Shown: one piece after another, positions 1 through 11,154 of the stretch
Layout of the letters: each line of letters begins with the position of its first letter
How positions within the stretch are numbered: position 1 is the stretch's first letter
Source: Lateolabrax maculatus
Lineage: Eukaryota; Chordata; Actinopteri; Acropomatiformes; Lateolabracidae
Length of the DNA: 64,000 nt
NCBI GenBank assembly: GCA_031216445.1
Contig: CM062211.1
Coordinates: 818,001 to 882,000, forward strand
Direction of reading: 5' to 3'
Position numbers and translations under genes: made by a program
The notes under the pieces: generated by a model
Database searches by the model: none
Told to the model about the DNA's origin: nothing
Seen by the model: only the letters and a program-made list of their open reading frames with translations

Positions 1-1393
1 TAGAGCAATAGAACCCTAGAAAAAGAGGTCGAATTTCTTAAAGGGATAGTTCGGATTTTTTTGAAGTGGAGTTGTATGAGGCACTTATCTATAGTAAGTG
101 TATTACCTACAGTAATATAGCAGGATCAGCAGCAAAACTTTAGCCACCTAAAATAAGGCCCACCTAAAATAATCGATATCAGTTTAAGTGTTCGCTATAT
201 TTAGATTATTTTCACTGCTTTACCTTGCTGTCAGACAGCCCTTTCCAATGGGGAACTGAAACCATTGTATCACTCTCTACTTACGATGCGTCAAGGTAAC
301 CCCTCAGTGAACAAGATAAGGAATATGACACAGGTGGCTTAGGAAACTGTTGTCACTTCCAAAAAAAAAGGGAAAAACAACTAATCCTGCCAGGTCAAAC
401 ACCATAGCGTCATATAGGTCTACTGCCTCAGAAGATCCTCTCACAACAGCTTGAAGGGGGTTGATAAAAGTCACGGTGACACTGAGCGTAACTGATTATT
501 TCCATGTTGTTATAGGCATTCACACAATAGAAGCAGTAAAAAGCCATATGCAGAAATTTGGGCCAGACACGTGACCAGCCAATAGATGGATCAGACGATG
601 ACCGCAAAATCTCTGACCACAGTTCAGAACATGGTCATAATCCCTCACACAGTGATAGCGCCTCTAAATGCCCCTCTGTTTACTTGTAGAATTACCGCTC
701 TGAACCATGGTTTAGGAAAAACTGGAAGTACTAGAGCTCCAGAGTTCACTCCTTACAGTCAAACAGATGGTAGCTCAGCATACCTTATGTTACCTTTCTT
801 GCAGTTACATAGGGAAACTTGGGTTTATTAGCAAGATCAACAAACTCAATGATTCTGAACGCAGTAATAGTCAGACATTCTACTCTTAGTTGAGAAAAGC
901 CTAAATTCAGATTGGACTCAAACACCACTGTCCAACTTTGCAAATACACTTGGATCAACTTCTCAGTAGTATTTTGTCAGTAGGCTCACTATTGCAAAAC
1001 ACTAGCTTAGGACACCTTCATTTAAGGTGCCACTCTCTCTGTGTTTCACATAACAAATGATGTTATGTGATGTTATGAATGCTATTCATCTATGCACTAA
1101 GCCTGATGAATAGCAGATAAACATTGGTTATTTGCTTTATTGTCATGTTGTTTATTTTTTGCTTGGCCAAGATAGATAGTGTTGACAAATGCCTAGTTGT
1201 TGCCCAAATGAACTCTTTCAACTGTGGACTATTCGTGTACACTTGCGCTCTCAGGATAATACGTCAGGTGAAGTACTGCAATCAAAGGGGGATACATAGG
1301 TACCACGGGAGCTCTAAAGATGAATTTCTTCATGGTGTGACTGAACTTTTACTTTGAAAGGGTAAACAGTCACACCTGTCACTTCCTGTACCT
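1..1393. other. Non-coding, no recognised gene
   Basis: AT-rich sequence with short open frames in several frames that lack any recognisable domain. Two neighbouring small inverted repeats lie at 1047-1069 (CACATAAC / GTTATGTG) and 1081-1114 (GCTATTCATC / GATGAATAGC). Nothing else can be supported. Confidence 0.5.
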
Positions 1394-1570
1394 GAGGCCT
1401 GTACTACGAAGCAGGATGTGGGCATAGTGAGGTAACTTCAGGTTTAACCCTGGGTTTTCAGTCTTACGATGGTGGTTCACTTCTTTCCAGGGTACATCGC
1501 CATGGTAACTTATGTTGCACAGCTAACCTGCTCCAATGCAGGTTATGTTATGTTCTTTGGCTTTCCCTGA
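1394..1570. repeat. Fish-type dispersed repeat starting near GCCTGTACTACGAAGC
   Basis: The stretch contains GCCTGTACTACGAAGCAGGA, a TTTAACCCTGGGTTTT block, ACATCGCCATGGTAACTTAT and a closing GCAGGTTATGTT. I recognise this order from abundant non-autonomous DNA repeats in teleost genomes. The family name and exact ends are not certain. Confidence 0.5.
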
Positions 1571-1824
1571 TGATTTATATGAGAGATATGGATTCTGGTC
1601 TGTTTACATTTCCCCGGATGCAAATTCAAAAATGCACTGCAGACTTACTTCCTGGGTGTACACGTGTATATTTATATAAATAATTGTATATATTGTTTTT
1701 ATTTTATTATCTTATTCTATTCTAAATTTGAGTATTTGTATTTTTTATGTGTGTGCAGCATGAAGGGACTACAACTTAGCCTGTTATGGGTGATGCATAT
1801 GACAAACATGTATACAAGGTACAA

Positions 1825-2415
1825 GGTTAATTTATTTGTCATTCTACAACACAGGGTTGCACAACGAGATGGAAGTTATAGTCCCGTTTGCTACTTAAAA
1901 ATAACTATTTTTATGGTGGAGTGTGGAGGATTAGTTAAGGAGTCTTACAGCCTGAGGAAAGCAGCTGCTCTGTAGTCTGGTGGTGCGACAGTGAATACTT
2001 CTGTATATCTTGCCAGACGGCAGCAGGGTGAACAGGCTGTGGCTGGGGTGGGTATGGTGTCTTAATACCCTAGGGCGCTGCGCAGACACCTCCCCTCACT
2101 GATATCACTGATGCTCGGTAGATGGTAACCAGTGATGTACTGGGCAGTTTTAATTACCCACTGCAATGCGCTCCTGTGATGTTGTGATGTTTCTAGTCAG
2201 GATGCTTTCTTATGCTCATCTGTGAAGTTTCTTTAAGAAATACAGCTGTTCCTGAGCTTGCTTAACAAAGGTGGAGATGTGAGATGACAATGACAGGTTC
2301 TCAGTGATGCTGAACCTAAAAAATCACCTGCTCCATCTAAGCTCTATTGATCTAGACAGTGGTGTGTGTCTTTGCCCTTTTTTTCCTAAAATCCACCCAG
2401 GTCAAAGGTTGATAA
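1825..2415 (-). pseudogene. Decayed LINE, reverse transcriptase C-terminal end and 3' UTR
   Basis: Read on the minus strand across broken frames, this shows the tail of an L2/Rex1-type ORF2: VDFRKKR near 2400, VIKTAQYITGYHLPSISDIS near 2130, SEGRCLRSA near 2090, then SLFTLLPSGKIYRSIHCRTT and FPQAVRLLN near 1940-2040. These match the end of the reverse transcriptase and the C-terminal block of such elements. Several stops and frameshifts are present. The 3' UTR lies at about 1825-1900. It is a 5'-truncated, inactive copy. Confidence 0.75.
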
Positions 2416-4079
2416 AAACTCTACCTGCCCATGATTCACTTGGGCATCAGATTGATATCTGATTATCTTTATGTTTTACTACTATAAGTATACATTTAAT
2501 TTATTCATGTAACCTCTTCAGCATCATTGTGCTGTACTATAAAGTGTCCCATTGTCAATATTACTATTCATCAACATGCATTTCAAAATAAAAAATGGTT
2601 ATGAGTCTACACATGCTTCTTTCTTAAAAGAGCAAGTACTGTTACGCTTACTTTGCTGTACTATTTTCATCTAAAAGGAATGTCCCTTTACTTTTTCAAT
2701 ACCTATTAGAGATCGGTATTAAACAAAATAAAGAGCTTCCACACACTCTAGTCTGCACAGTCTGTTTAATACATTCACAAGCGTTCGGTCATAGACTTTC
2801 TTCAGGCATACAAGACACATCCACTGAACCAAAAATAATTTGTCAGGTTTTTTTCTGTGAAATCCTCAGTATAGTGAAAAAGTCACCTTATTCTATAACG
2901 TTGAGTTCACTTGAAAACCATTCTATTTAGAGCATGGACATTACTCGTCAAAATGCAGTACAGTCAGTTTTCTTCTGTATAGGGTGGTGATGCTCTATGC
3001 ACATATCCAGGAATTACAGCTTTTTAAAATCATATACAAGAGGACGTGTAGATCAGGATTTACGTTATACAAGTATCAGGAGTTACGTTATACAGGTTCT
3101 CAATTACTTAATTGTGGCTTGAAAAAGATAAAGCACGTCATCCAGATATCTGGACCATTTCATGAACTTGGCCACACTGCCACAAACAAAGAACCATTGG
3201 TCAACACACTACATAGACTTTATGGACATTGATGTTTGGGTCCTTCTCTGCAATGAGAGCTGTTTATGACAGCATCCCACAAAGGCTACATTTTAGGGGC
3301 CACTGAATCCTATGGTCCCTTAGCCTTCTCAGTAATCCATTTATTGAGGATAGAAGAGAAGAGAAGAAGAACAGAGCCCCTGGCAGTAGCAGCATATGGA
3401 CCAGAACAGTCCCATAGATACAGCAGAGATAGGACTTGTACTGTTCTGTATGTTGGTGAGGCTGTAGAGCGGTTGATAAATGCAGAAACAGATGACAGGC
3501 TGTCTGATTTATGCTCTCTCCTCCTGGGCACATTGTCATATTAAAGAAGTGGTCGTCACATTTGTGGCGAGCGTACTCGCTCATTTTCTGCTACATATGG
3601 ACACAAACAGAAAATAAAAGGGCGTCTGAGTGTTGCACTGTATTACAGTATCTGTCTCATGCATAGCCTGGAGATCTTAAGAGTGTGTGGAGCTGGAGCT
3701 CTGTGAAATATGGTGAATTCAGAATCTATGAAAAAATTCTATCCAGATGAAAAAATGTAAAACAACCAAGACGGAAAAATTATGAAATTATCTGGAACAT
3801 TTAACCTTCCTTTCTGAATTATTCAATTTACTTTTACAACTAATTATGCATTTACTCACACAATATTTGTTTCAATTAAATAGGTTGCAGGCAGAATTTT
3901 GCAAACCCTAATTAAAATCCTTTTAGCTTGAACTATGTTCATGCACATTCTGTAGAAGTTTCCCACCACTGAAAATATTCTGCAGTCTGCGTTCTGTTTA
4001 ACTTAAGTATAATCAAACTTTTCAGCCATTTGGTCCCGCAGCATGCACTATTATTTTATTGGAAGCTCCTGTAAGTCTC
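2416..4079. other. Non-coding, possible repeat fragment at 2745-2830
   Basis: No exon is recognisable. The stretch at 2745-2830 (GTTTAATACATTCACAAGCG, then a TTCGGTCATAGAC-TTCTTCAGG block) resembles dispersed fish repeats I have seen, but I cannot name the family. Overlapping frames of 70-106 codons on both strands at 3264-3584 have no recognisable domain. Confidence 0.4.
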
Positions 4080-4497
4080 TCCAGCCTGTACTCTACTCGG
4101 AGACTTGGATGTGGCTCTACTGAAATCGGATCTGACATGAAAGCGTTTCGATGAGCACTGCTGGAAAGCGTTATGAATGCATGCCTTTATTAATATCCAG
4201 ACTACCCAAGCGACCGCAGAACCCCCCTCACACGTGAAAAGATTAAACCGGGAATAAGCTGCGCAGTGTGGGTTCAATGCAAATCTCTGCTCCGGTCTTC
4301 CATGCATGAGAAGACACCTCTGCAGAAATGCAGCGACAAGATTAAGAGGAATCAACCTACCGGTTCCTGCGGTCAGCTGCAGTGAAGCTGCTCGCAATGA
4401 ATGTGGAGAGAAGACGGTGTCTGCCCTGTGAGAGACGCGCTGGTCAGTTTGAATGCGCACCCCGTGGTGCACCGGTGGACCGTTGTTGAGAGATCTG

Positions 4498-4539
<42 letters not shown>

Positions 4540-4745
4540 GTCTCTCTCTGTCTCTCTCTCTCTCTCTCTCTCCCGGATCAGTCCTGCCCACCGTATTATC
4601 CGGTGAGGGGTACAATGAGGAGGGAGGGAAGACGGAGAGCTGCTGAGAGGCTGCAGAAAGCTTATTCACACAGCGGTAGAAATCACAGCAGTTTTATGAT
4701 CAGGCTCCCGTTGGGGCCACCAGGGCCACGTCCAGGATACAGACT
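4080..4745. promoter_or_regulatory. CpG-rich block around a TC microsatellite, possible promoter or CNE
   Basis: By eye about two dozen CpG dinucleotides lie within roughly 400 bp (4080-4490), in strong contrast to the CpG-poor sequence on both sides. It includes AAGCGACCGCAG, CACGTG and AGACGCGCTGG. A donor-like site CCG|GTAGGT lies on the minus strand near 4360, and CCG|GTGAGG lies on the plus strand near 4602. No start-codon ORF with a recognised domain is present. It could be a first exon or promoter of a neighbouring gene to the left. This is inference. Confidence 0.35.
4501..4573. repeat. (TC)n microsatellite
   Basis: 73 bp of TC dinucleotides with a few TG interruptions, inside the CpG-rich block. 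It produces artificial Leu/Ser-rich and Arg/Glu-rich open frames on the two strands. Confidence 0.95.
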
Positions 4746-4904
4746 GACGACATGAGTCCATTATCATTGTGTTATATTAATGATGCATTACTCTGTACGC
4801 AGCTAATTATGTTGTAGCTGGTTGAACTTTATATTGTGTTGATTTGTTTAATCTATGATATTGCATCATATTCATAAACCAATCATATATTTTGTATGTA
4901 TGAA

Positions 4905-4990
4905 GTGTATAGAATGGAAATACTCAAGCAAAGTTCCTCAAAATTGTATTTATGTACAGCACTTTGGTAAATGTACTTTTCTCCACTGTA
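4905..4990. repeat. Fragment of a teleost TACTTGAGTAAATGTAC-type repeat
   Basis: Contains GAATGGAAATACTCAAG, CCTCAAAATTGTA-TTATGTACAGCA and GTAAATGTACTTTTCTCCAC. It shares blocks with the fuller copy at 5850-6022 and with a common acanthomorph MITE-like repeat as I remember it. Confidence 0.6.
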
Positions 4991-5224
4991 TAAATCCAAC
5001 ATGTAATTTGTAGAATGTAAACACCTCCTAATGCCTTTAAACCATTCAGTTGCCAGAAACAATAGAAAGACTTGACCTGGGTGACCTCAATAGTAGCTAT
5101 GGCCCTGATTGGGACTTTCAGGATGTGTACATGTTATATACTGTAATAAATGTTATGTGTAACTGAGAGCAAGCAAACTCTTTCTGTGGGAACATACTTG
5201 GCCAATAAAAGACTCTTAGGCTCT

Positions 5225-5447
5225 GAATGGTTGGTTAGTTCTGAAGAAGAGCCAAACTGACAATTATTTAATCCCAATCTCAATTAATCTATTAATTGTC
5301 TGATTTATAAAATGTCAAGAATACTGAAAAATGAGCATCACAATTTTCTGAAGTCCAAGTTGATTATTTAATCAATTAATTGATTATGAGAATTGTTGCT
5401 GTAGATCAACGAATCAATTATTTGACTACACATTTCAACTCTAGTCT
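5225..5447. repeat. Teleost repeat rich in AATTAATTGATTA motifs
   Basis: Has the order AACTGACAATTATTTAAT, AATCTATTAATTGTCTGATT, ATAAAATGTCAAGAATACTG, AATCAATTAATTGATTATGA and a closing ACATTTCAACTCTAG. This resembles a very common dispersed fish repeat that ends in a GTTGCAGCTCTAG-like sequence. The copy is internally shortened. Confidence 0.6.
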
Positions 5448-5849
5448 AAACTGTCCTTATGATATCCCTGCAGGCACCTACAGTATAATTTTGATGTAGT
5501 CCACTGCAAAAACCTCAATATTAACAAGTTAATCTTATTTAATGAAATCCTAATCCTGATTTAAATAGAGTAATTTTCTGAAGACAAGCAACAATTCGGA
5601 CAATGTAGTGATATACTTTCACTGTTACAATTACTGTTTCAAAATACAACCCAACATTTTTTATTAATTTTCTGGAGTCACGAGTCATTTTCTAGATGTT
5701 AGTCCTGTTGGACCTGAAACTAAAAATCCCTGGTAAAGTGCTGCTAAGGTAGAAAATTGCTCCTGAACCTTTACATGTTCATGCTGGAGGTAGAAAAAAG
5801 ATGGGCTTAATCTTAGAACAGATCCATACCAACACATCTCTCTACCAGT

Positions 5850-6022
5850 GGTGAAGGAAGTATTCAGATCCTTTACTTAACAGTACATTAATGTAATGTA
5901 ATGTGAAGTACAAGCATAAAGCACCATAAAATTGAAATATTCAAGTTAAGTCAGGTCAACTACCTAAAAATTGTACTTAAGTAAAGTATTTGAGTAAATG
6001 TGCTTAATACCTTCCACCTTCC
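5850..6022. repeat. MITE-like teleost repeat with TTTACTTAA termini
   Basis: Starts with GTGAAGGAAGTATTCAGATC and CTTTACTTAA and ends with TTGTACTTAAGTAAAGTATT, GAGTAAATGTGCTTA and CCTTCCACC. The two ends are roughly inverted (GTGGAAG-like against CTTCCACC). It is one of the commonest short repeats in acanthomorph genomes as I recall. Confidence 0.65.
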
Positions 6023-9000
6023 AAAGGAAACCATAAATAAATAACTAGCCTTTATAATTATATAAATAAATATATGCTGCGGTACAGGATATATGCTGCG
6101 GTACAATATATATTTTCATAAATTAAAAAACATTCTGCTGCCAAACATTTTTTTTTAAATTTATATAGGCACACTGTGTCATGTGCTGTTGTATTAAGTT
6201 GGAAAACAAATGACCAAAAATATAATAGAAATAAATGTTGGATTAGATTTGGTATAGTGGCTCATCCATATTACAAGATCAGGACATCATTGCTTTTGAC
6301 TGAGCCTTGTAACTTATATGAGAAACAATAATTAAAGTTGAGACAGTGAGAGAGACAGAAGCCCTAGATTTAGGTGCCCATGACTTTGTGTGACAACTTT
6401 GCAGTGGTGCTCTTTCGTAGTTTATTCTGTCCTGTCTAATTTTCTATCCATCCATCCATCTATATTTGACATCCTTTTTTTCCTGCTCACCAGAATATTT
6501 TTCAGTAACATATATTTTAAGTCAGGGTATGGTGCCCCCCTTGGTTTTTGTCAAACCAAACAGATCAATTAAAAAGAATGTATTAGTAAAACATGTTAAG
6601 CTCAAGCCTTTCTTTGCATTTGTGCTGAAATGAAAAAGGAATTCACTCCCCATCATTTATTGGCCATGTAAGGGATACATTACAGCATATCACCACCTCT
6701 GCTCCTGTTTATCCGCAGGTAATTGGACTGGGATTTAAGCTGGTAATGAGCTAAACAATAGACCACAATCTGGAGCTCAAACACATGCATCCATAACCAG
6801 CATGGTCAAAATTAAAGCGAAAGCTTCCAGAATCTCAGTTTGGAGTGAGCCTGCCATCTGCTGGCCATATACGGTAATTTGTTAATTTGAATTAATTAAA
6901 ATCTACTGAAAACCAATCACTCAGTTCTTTCCCTCTGTGCAGCACCTGTTGGGATGGTAAGGTATAAAAACTTAAATACGAAAAGGCGAAAAATGTGTGG
7001 AAGTTTATTTCTACAAGACCAAAGTAACTTGCTAAATGAGTAAATTGCTTTCATTCTTTCAAGTCAAGAACGTTGTCATCAAACATTGTAATGTCCTCAG
7101 AAGTGTCCTATCTCAAAATAAAATGAGTTCAATTGACCTTGAACAGATTTATACATCTGAGAGACAGATGACAGAGGTTCATTTTGGCACAAGGAAACCA
7201 TCTATGTCTCCGGGTTTCCAAATAAAAAAAAAAATAATTCAGACACCAAAAACATCAGGTTTGGTGCATTTTGGGCCAACAAAAAGACCTTTAAGGATTT
7301 GTATTCATGAACACAAAACTGTAGCATTTCAAAACATTGATAATGCTATTTAGGCTATTTATATAGCCACAATATTTATTTATTTTTCTTAAAGAGCTTT
7401 AGTATATGTACATGCTACTCTATCCTTAGACCCTTGAGAGTCACTGCATACCACAGCAATTGCAGTTGCAACTGATGTGGCTCATACACAATGCAGGTGC
7501 TGCTAAAACAGGTGCTGCCAAAGCAGGTAGCACCTGAGTCACACAACCTCCACTCTACAATGTAGACCTGGAAAGACTACACAGACACCCTAGGGCAAAT
7601 CTCAAGGACACATTTCACACAGAGTAAGAAAAGACAAAGAAAACATACACACAGAGGGAAAAGGAAGAAGGATAGGAGGTAATTAATTGAAAGTTAAGGT
7701 GAAACGATTAGTTTTAATTCTGAATTTGAAAGACTCAACAGTCAGACTGATGTCAGCATGGAGATTTCCAGCGGGACTCTGCACTACATATGAAAAGGCC
7801 CTGAAGCCTGTAAATGTACCATGATTCCTCCAACTAATTATACCTGTTAGCTGCTGTACCTGCATTTGTTGTACTACATTTTATGTAACCTTAAAACCTG
7901 TTTTACCACTGAGTGTCTAAACATCATTTTTAAAGTGTTCAATCATGCTTTTGTTGCTATGAGTAGACATATGCAAATGAGATATTCTCTGAAAAGCAAA
8001 TTAAAAACATTGTCAGTGAACATTTTACTGATATATTCAGTTTCAGCATTTGGCAACTTCCTCATTATGTGGATCAATAACTTAAAAGTGTATGTATAAA
8101 GGGTTTGCTGACAAATCTAATATTCACTCTCTTTTAGCTCTGTTTTTGGGAACTAACAACTCCCTAGGGAAATCTGGTTCTTTAGCTGCCAAATGCTTCA
8201 CTATGTGTTATTATCTCTCCACTGATAAGATAACAATGAACAAAGAGGGAAAATCTGTTCTGGTATGTGTCTGTATACATTTTGTAAGGTGTGTAATGGA
8301 ATCATTACCTAGCCCTTCTGTATATGTGCCAGATTAGTAGTTTTGTCACATTTCTGTTGCTCAATCAGCCCATGTTTTGCCTTTATCAGTTCATATCAAG
8401 TGAACATTCAGGAGAGCGACTGATGGAGGGAAGGCAACAAGATAGTGAAGGGAGAGTAATCTCAGCATCTGGCATAGTTGCATTTGCCTGCAGATGCTGT
8501 CTACTGATTGGACATCATGGAAAGATCAAATAGGAAATATCAGATATGCCTGTCAAATATGATCAATTACCAATAACAAAGCAGCTGAGGAATTAAAGTA
8601 ATATTCTAAACAGCCTGTAAACTCCCTCATTAAAGGAGACTGCCACTGTCAGTCAGAGTTTTGGCCATTTACATCTGAGTAAATATACTTACACTGATTA
8701 TTTTGTAATCCAAGCTCATGTAATTCTTTTGTGGATGTCTTAAAAATGCAAAGTTTAGTGACACACTACTGAACTGAACAACCTTTCTGAGAGAAGGAAA
8801 GACCCAAAAAACAGAACACAGATGCATGACTAAAGTTTGTAAGGCAACATATTTACTTCCTTGAGCAAACTTTCTCTTTTTCGGTTTCGGCGGATTGACA
8901 GGGAGGAGAGTGTCATGTAATGCATAAGTGATATAAAAACACTCAGCTCAGGCACAACAAAAAAGCATTGAAACACACACTTTAAACAAATCAAATGTCA

Positions 9001-11123
9001 TGTTTTGATGGATTATCTTGCACTGTGGAAGCTGTTTTTTATACATTATAGTAATAAACAATAGCAAATGTTTGTTTCTGAAGGAGGAAAGCAATGCTGG
9101 ATATTTCTATCAATGCTGATTTTGTACAGACAAATCACAAAGACTGGAAGGAGACAAGGAGAGCAAATACATCACCTTTTTGTGTGTGAAATGTATAGGT
9201 TATCCTGAGTCAATGTATGTCACTGTGAATGTTTAAATGCAAGCATTGAGATACATCATCTCCCCAAATTTTGTAGAAATCAGGGCCATGTCTGGCTGCA
9301 ATTACATGAGTCAATTCAATATATTCAAAAAAGGAAAAAGGAAAAAGAAAGAAGATTTCAAAATTGAAGTATAACTCCAGCTTTCCACCATGCTCAAATC
9401 CTTGTACAAATAAATTGTTAGTGTAATTGTTAAGGTCTGGTGAAAACACTATGGAAAAGTTGTGAACATTGATTGCAGATGTGTGACTCTGGTCTCTCCA
9501 TTCAAGTCACTGCACTGCACTGAACACCCATCCACCACACTGACCTCAAAACTCTTAGGTCCAGATAATCCTGAAGGCAAAGGTGTTTATTGGGTGATAT
9601 ACAGTATTGGCTCAAATGGGGATGACAATGCACACTTTCAGACAGTCTCTTCTTAAAGACATTCATGGCATTATACACCTTTGAACAAATGAAAAGTAAC
9701 AAAAGTACTTGTGTGAAGAATGAAAAAAAGAGTTTGAGAGCATTGGTGGCTGGTGATTATTTAACTAGATGGGGTTACAGGCAATGATGGTTTCTATTAG
9801 CACACAAGCAATATTTTGGTGCACTAAGCTTTGACTCAAACTATAGAACACTGTTACATTTACTCAACAACTAAAGCAGAAGAGTAAACACACTCCATCC
9901 AACAGCTCAACTCTGCTACTTAATCCGTGTCTTTTCTCACCGAGCAGAAGAATCCTCTGGAATGCATGGTTGGGATGGCAACCATTAGGAAAGACAATAC
10001 AAAACAGACACATTTTAGCCATTTATTTGCTTAATTCAAATATTTAATAATTTATCAGCTTGAATTACTCTGAACTAAGCTTTGTAGCTGGTGGGACGTT
10101 GCATGTGCACGCTCTATTTGCCAGCTGCCACTCCTTGAGAGAGAAGTTCAAACCACCCTACTGTTCGACGATCCAACAAACACTTTGTTTGAAGCATACT
10201 GATGCCTTATGTGTCTTCATATTGCTCTTTGTCTGGCCCCTCTCCTGGGATAAATCTGCCAATGACTGGACAGCCCTTATGGAGAACATGCAGCCTGCTA
10301 AAATGAATGGATTTGTAAGCACGTTACAAACATAGATTGTATAGTCTGTTGTTACAATTCAGTAACTTCAACCGATATGCTTCACAAGCTTCTACGGAAG
10401 CAACAGTCATAATCTCCTACTGCTATTTCAACAGAAAAAATAGGCTACCAGCAGAACTCATCAACTCCTAGAAACAATTGAATGTCACTTTACTAAAGTA
10501 GATGAGCGTGCACAGAAAGAGTGTAGATATAAGTAGCACGGTTCAAACAGGTTATCTTACCTCCAATCTCCTTATAAGTAAGACAAAGAAAGAGAATATG
10601 AATGTAAAAAAAATCAGTGTGGATGATAAGTATTTCTGGTGTAGCATCAATATCTGTTGCACAGATTGTGTCACTTGAAGATAAAAGCAATATTAGCAGT
10701 GTCTGCAAAATTTTCTGGAAGCGTACTTCAGGCTGGTTGTGTGTAACAACACACAGAGCCACATCTGAGGAAAGATAAAATATATAATAAGCAGATACAA
10801 GCCGCTCCAAGGGCTCCTCTTTGCCTGTTTCACTGTGGATTGGAAGATTCAAAATGGACACACAAATTGAGTCTGTTTTCTGCTAAATTTTTATTTATTT
10901 TGTTCAGTACTGGAGTTTCATGGACCAAACAATGGCACAACACTGCGTTACAGTTTCTCTCTTTGGGTACAACTGACTAACACAAACGTTAAAATTATTC
11001 CTCTACAAACTGGACTAAAGTACATACATACATAGTCTCTTTCTCTATCACAGGCGTCCTGCACAAAATCTCACTGCTCACATATACACACAAGCAGATA
11101 CAAACAGAAATGTTCACACTAAA

Positions 11124-11154
<31 letters not shown>

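Noticed and set aside
3264..3584. Overlapping plus and minus frames of 92 and 106 codons that might be an exon
   Set aside because: No recognisable domain, no clear splice context and overlapping frames on both strands. It may be part of an unnamed repeat.
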